Source of the DNA: Thermus brockianus
GTDB lineage: Bacteria; Deinococcota; Deinococci; Deinococcales; Thermaceae
Direction of reading: 5' to 3'
DNA length: 64,000 nt
Assembly: GCF_021462505.1 (NCBI RefSeq)
Contig: NZ_JAKEDV010000003.1
Coordinates: forward strand, 62,001-126,000
A program made the position numbers and the translations under genes. Each line of letters begins with the position of its first letter. Position 1 is the first letter of the stretch. Under the pieces are notes generated by a model that was not told where the DNA came from, searched no databases, and saw only the letters and a list, made by a program, of their open reading frames with translations. Of the stretch, positions 60,687 to 64,000 are shown one piece after another.

Positions 60687-60692
60687 AAGGCC

Positions 60693-61070
60693 ATGTTCCA
60701 CTGGGACGATGACCTGGAGCGCCGCATGCGGGCGGAGTTGGCGCGGCGCGAAATGTGGGAGAAGCCCCTGAGGGAGGAGATTGACAGGTTACGCCTGGAG
60801 GTGTTGCGGCTCAAAGAGCTGGTCCGGCACCTGCAAGGGGACAGGGAAGCCCTCCGGTGGCAGGTGCGGGAGATCTTCCTGGGGCGCGCTTTCCCCGAGG
60901 AGGAGCTCCTTTGGGCCAAGAGGGTCCTGGAGGAAGCCTGGCTGGAGCTTAGCCTCATGGGCTCGGAGCGGGCCTCCGAGGTGAGCCAGCTCATCCACCA
61001 TCTGGAGCGGATTTGGAACGCCCGAAATCCTCGCCGATCTGTATCAAAACCGCCTCCCCCCGAACCGTGA
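60693..61070 (+). CDS. hypothetical coiled-coil protein
   Basis: 125 residues, no signal or membrane helix. A charged helical region (LREEIDRLRLEVLRLKELVRHLQGDREALRWQV) predicts a coiled coil over residues 25-60; the end is Pro-rich. I recognise no family. Its last 80 bases overlap the thioesterase gene on the other strand. Confidence 0.6.
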   Translation: MFHWDDDLERRMRAELARREMWEKPLREEIDRLRLEVLRLKELVRHLQGDREALRWQVREIFLGRAFPEEELLWAKRVLEEAWLELSLMGSERASEVSQLIHHLERIWNARNPRRSVSKPPPPEP

Positions 61071-61479
61071 GGGTCCCCTCGGCGTAAAGCTCCGTTTCCA
61101 CCACCACCTTCTTGCCCTTGACCTCCTTGGGCCTGCCCACCAGGAGGAGCTCGGGGCCCAGGGGGGTGGGCTTCAGGTAGTCCACCTTGAGGCTTGCGGT
61201 GACGAAGCGCAAGGGGTGGGCCTCGAGGCTAAGCCCTTCCGCCGCCGCCTTGGCTGCGGCGGCGGTGGCGGTGGAGTGGCAGTCCACCAGGGAAGCGAGA
61301 AGCCCCCCGTAGACGAAGCCAGGGATGGCGGTGTGGTGGGGGTTTGGGGTGAAGCGGGTTTCGCTTTCCCCCTTTTCCCCGCGCCAATAGGTCTTGATGT
61401 GGAGGCCGTGGGCGTTGAGGTAGCCGCACCCGTAGCAGTGGGCCCACTCCGGGGGGTAGTAGAGCTGGATGGCCTTCAT
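60991..61479 (-). CDS. PaaI-like hotdog thioesterase
   Basis: 162 residues. N-terminal [15 protein letters not shown], then the hotdog core [25 protein letters not shown] and [18 protein letters not shown]. The pattern fits 4HBT-superfamily acyl-CoA thioesterases, where GFVYGG and the following Asp are near the active site. It overlaps the B12-binding gene as ATGA, so it likely acts on an acyl-CoA of the same pathway. Confidence 0.82.
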   Translation of the reverse strand: MKAIQLYYPPEWAHCYGCGYLNAHGLHIKTYWRGEKGESETRFTPNPHHTAIPGFVYGGLLASLVDCHSTATAAAAKAAAEGLSLEAHPLRFVTASLKVDYLKPTPLGPELLLVGRPKEVKGKKVVVETELYAEGTLTVRGEAVLIQIGEDFGRSKSAPDGG

Positions 61480-61904
61480 CCGAGCCCCTGGGCCCGCCAG
61501 CGTTCGGGCACCGCTTGCCGGAGAAAGTCCACGATGTCCTGGGTGCTGGTGCCGGGGCCGAAAACCGCCGCCACCCCGAGCTCCTTGAGCTTGGGCACGT
61601 CCTCGTCGGGGATGATGCCGCCCCCGAAAAGCAGGATGTCCGAGGCCCCTTGCTCCTCCAAAAGCCGCTTCACCTCGCGGAAGTAGTGCATGTGGGCCCC
61701 GGAGAGGATGGAAAGTCCAATGGCGTCCACGTCCTCCTGGATGGCGGCGGAGACGATCATCTCAGGGGTCTGGCGGAGCCCCGTGTAGATCACCTCCATC
61801 CCCGCATCCCGCAGGGCCCGGGCCACCACCTTGGCCCCCCGGTCGTGCCCGTCCAAGCCCGGTTTGGCGATGAGTACCCGTATGCGCCGGTCCACGCCTT
61901 GCAT
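61476..61904 (-). CDS. B12-binding small subunit of acyl-CoA mutase
   Basis: 142 residues, a stand-alone cobalamin-binding Rossmann domain. The base-off/His-on motif is [10 protein letters not shown] (Asp18, His20, Gly23), followed by [12 protein letters not shown] and [12 protein letters not shown]. It pairs with the large subunit 10 bases upstream to make a split mutase like isobutyryl-CoA mutase IcmA/IcmB or archaeal methylmalonyl-CoA mutase. Confidence 0.92.
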   Translation of the reverse strand: MQGVDRRIRVLIAKPGLDGHDRGAKVVARALRDAGMEVIYTGLRQTPEMIVSAAIQEDVDAIGLSILSGAHMHYFREVKRLLEEQGASDILLFGGGIIPDEDVPKLKELGVAAVFGPGTSTQDIVDFLRQAVPERWRAQGLG

Positions 61905-61914
61905 CCTAAACCTC

Positions 61915-63570
<1,656 letters not shown>

Positions 63571-63573
63571 GGG

Positions 63574-63596
63574 CCCTCCCTTTACCCTAAAGTTTA
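63574..63596 (-). promoter_or_regulatory. mutase operon -10 and ribosome binding site
   Basis: Minus strand TAAACT (63591-63596) with a weak TTTTCC 17 bases upstream, then AAGGGAGGG (63574-63582) before ATG 63570. Confidence 0.5.
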
Positions 63597-63624
63597 CGCT
63601 TTTTTGCGCTAGGGGAAAAGGGCG

Positions 63625-64000
63625 TTATGCCTGGCGTTCGCTTTCCGGCTCCACGTGGATGGTGACCACCAGGCCCGGCATCTCCTTCTCCAGGGCCCGC
63701 TCCAGCTCGTCGCAAAGGCGGTGGGCCTCCTCCACGCTCATCCTGCCCGGCACCACCAGGTGGAACTCCAAAAAGCTCTTGGGCCCGGCCCGTCGGGTCT
63801 TTATGTCGTGCACTTCCAGGGCCCGCCCCCTCAGGTGGGCCTGGATCACCCCCTGGATCCGCTCCACCTCCTCGGGGGAAAGCCCCTCGTCCATGAGCCC
63901 CCCCACGGACTGCCGCACCAGGCGGAAGCCCATGAGGAGGATGTTCCCCGCCACCAGGAGGGCCAAGAGGGGGTCCAGAACCCAAAACCCCGTGGCCCAG
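63625..64000 (-). CDS. cation diffusion facilitator family transporter, partial (N-terminus outside window)
   Basis: The last 124 codons of a gene entering from the right edge. FWVLDPLLALLVAGNILLMGFRLV is the end of the CDF membrane domain. The cytoplasmic domain follows with HLRGRALEVHDIKTRRAGPKSFLEFHLVVPG and a C-terminal VTIHVEPE, as in FieF/CzcD-type Zn2+ or Fe2+ efflux proteins. The metal is not determinable here. The ATG inside at 63966 is not the real start. Confidence 0.85.
   Translation of the reverse strand, partial: WATGFWVLDPLLALLVAGNILLMGFRLVRQSVGGLMDEGLSPEEVERIQGVIQAHLRGRALEVHDIKTRRAGPKSFLEFHLVVPGRMSVEEAHRLCDELERALEKEMPGLVVTIHVEPESERQA

Noticed and set aside
63601..63625. CGC-AAAAAA-GCG as a terminator of the cation-efflux gene on the minus strand.
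   Set aside because: The stem is only 3-4 bp with no following T-run, too weak to claim.

Overview
The window is a gene-dense, very GC-rich (roughly two-thirds G+C) chromosomal segment from a Thermus species. Many proteins match what I know of the Thermus thermophilus/aquaticus proteins closely: LeuB, a fused 735-residue SecDF, a 571-residue IF2, FtsY without an acidic domain, and an RNase P protein gene that contains rpmH out of frame. The tmRNA resembles the Thermus type, but its tag reads ANKPLALAA rather than the ANTNYALAA I recall for T. thermophilus, so I do not assign a species. I see no insertion sequence, prophage, CRISPR array, rRNA or replication origin, and no stretch over 300 bases without a gene or an RNA element.

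Layout. 1-3141 (-): leucine operon leuC-leuD-leuB with a complete attenuator, divergent from tRNA-Leu(CAG). 3186-10535: tRNA-Leu, trpS, scpA, a DsbB-like oxidase, a small Cys-rich protein, ftsY, a beta-barrel-like protein, gltX, lptB and a DUF3084 coiled-coil protein. 10467-13924 (-): rpmH/rnpA-yidD-yidC-jag-prmC. 13980-20763 (+): a branched-chain (HAAT-type) ABC transporter operon with an acyl-CoA ligase inside it. 20767-23938 (+): a metal ABC transporter, an Rrf2/IscR-like regulator and a cysteine desulfurase. 23935-30321: a fatty acyl-CoA ligase, a phosphoribosyltransferase, a cupin, an ABC-2 exporter with a NEW3-domain protein, and speD. 30496-33763 (+): succinate dehydrogenase sdhCDAB. 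33778-39229 (+): a cupin, then a cassette of a sensor kinase with its sensor part at the C-terminus, a receiver-only regulator, a membrane HEAT-repeat protein and a processive family 2 glycosyltransferase. 39191-47626: an MFS transporter, a nitronate monooxygenase-like protein, an exported FAD protein, a DJ-1-like protein, TetR, trmD, rplS, a NarL-type regulator, the serine dehydratase alpha subunit and a 3-hydroxybutyrate dehydrogenase-like SDR. 47720-54029 (-): rimP-nusA-ylxR-infB-(small exported protein)-secDF. 54020-61070 (+): tmRNA, FMN riboswitch, ribD-ribE-ribBA, a VWA protein, a Tat-exported metallo-beta-lactamase-fold protein and a coiled-coil protein. 60991-64000 (-): a split B12 mutase, a hotdog thioesterase and the end of a cation-efflux protein.

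Genes in operons are packed with ATGA, GTGA or longer overlaps. Many first genes have a -10 hexamer ending only 6-8 bases before the start codon, which predicts leaderless mRNAs. Several divergent pairs use overlapping promoters: leu/tRNA-Leu, rimP/tmRNA, the DsbB-like gene with its small neighbour, and the NarL regulator with sdaAA.

The points I find most worth a second look are these. The leu attenuator is complete and its leader peptide looks leaderless. The mutase annotated by family as methylmalonyl-CoA mutase carries the two active-site residues of isobutyryl-CoA mutase. The kinase/receiver/HEAT/glycosyltransferase cassette may be an envelope-sensing switch for polysaccharide synthesis. 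The FMN riboswitch closes its P1 helix with the ribD Shine-Dalgarno sequence. The speD promoter spacer is G in 16 of 17 positions.
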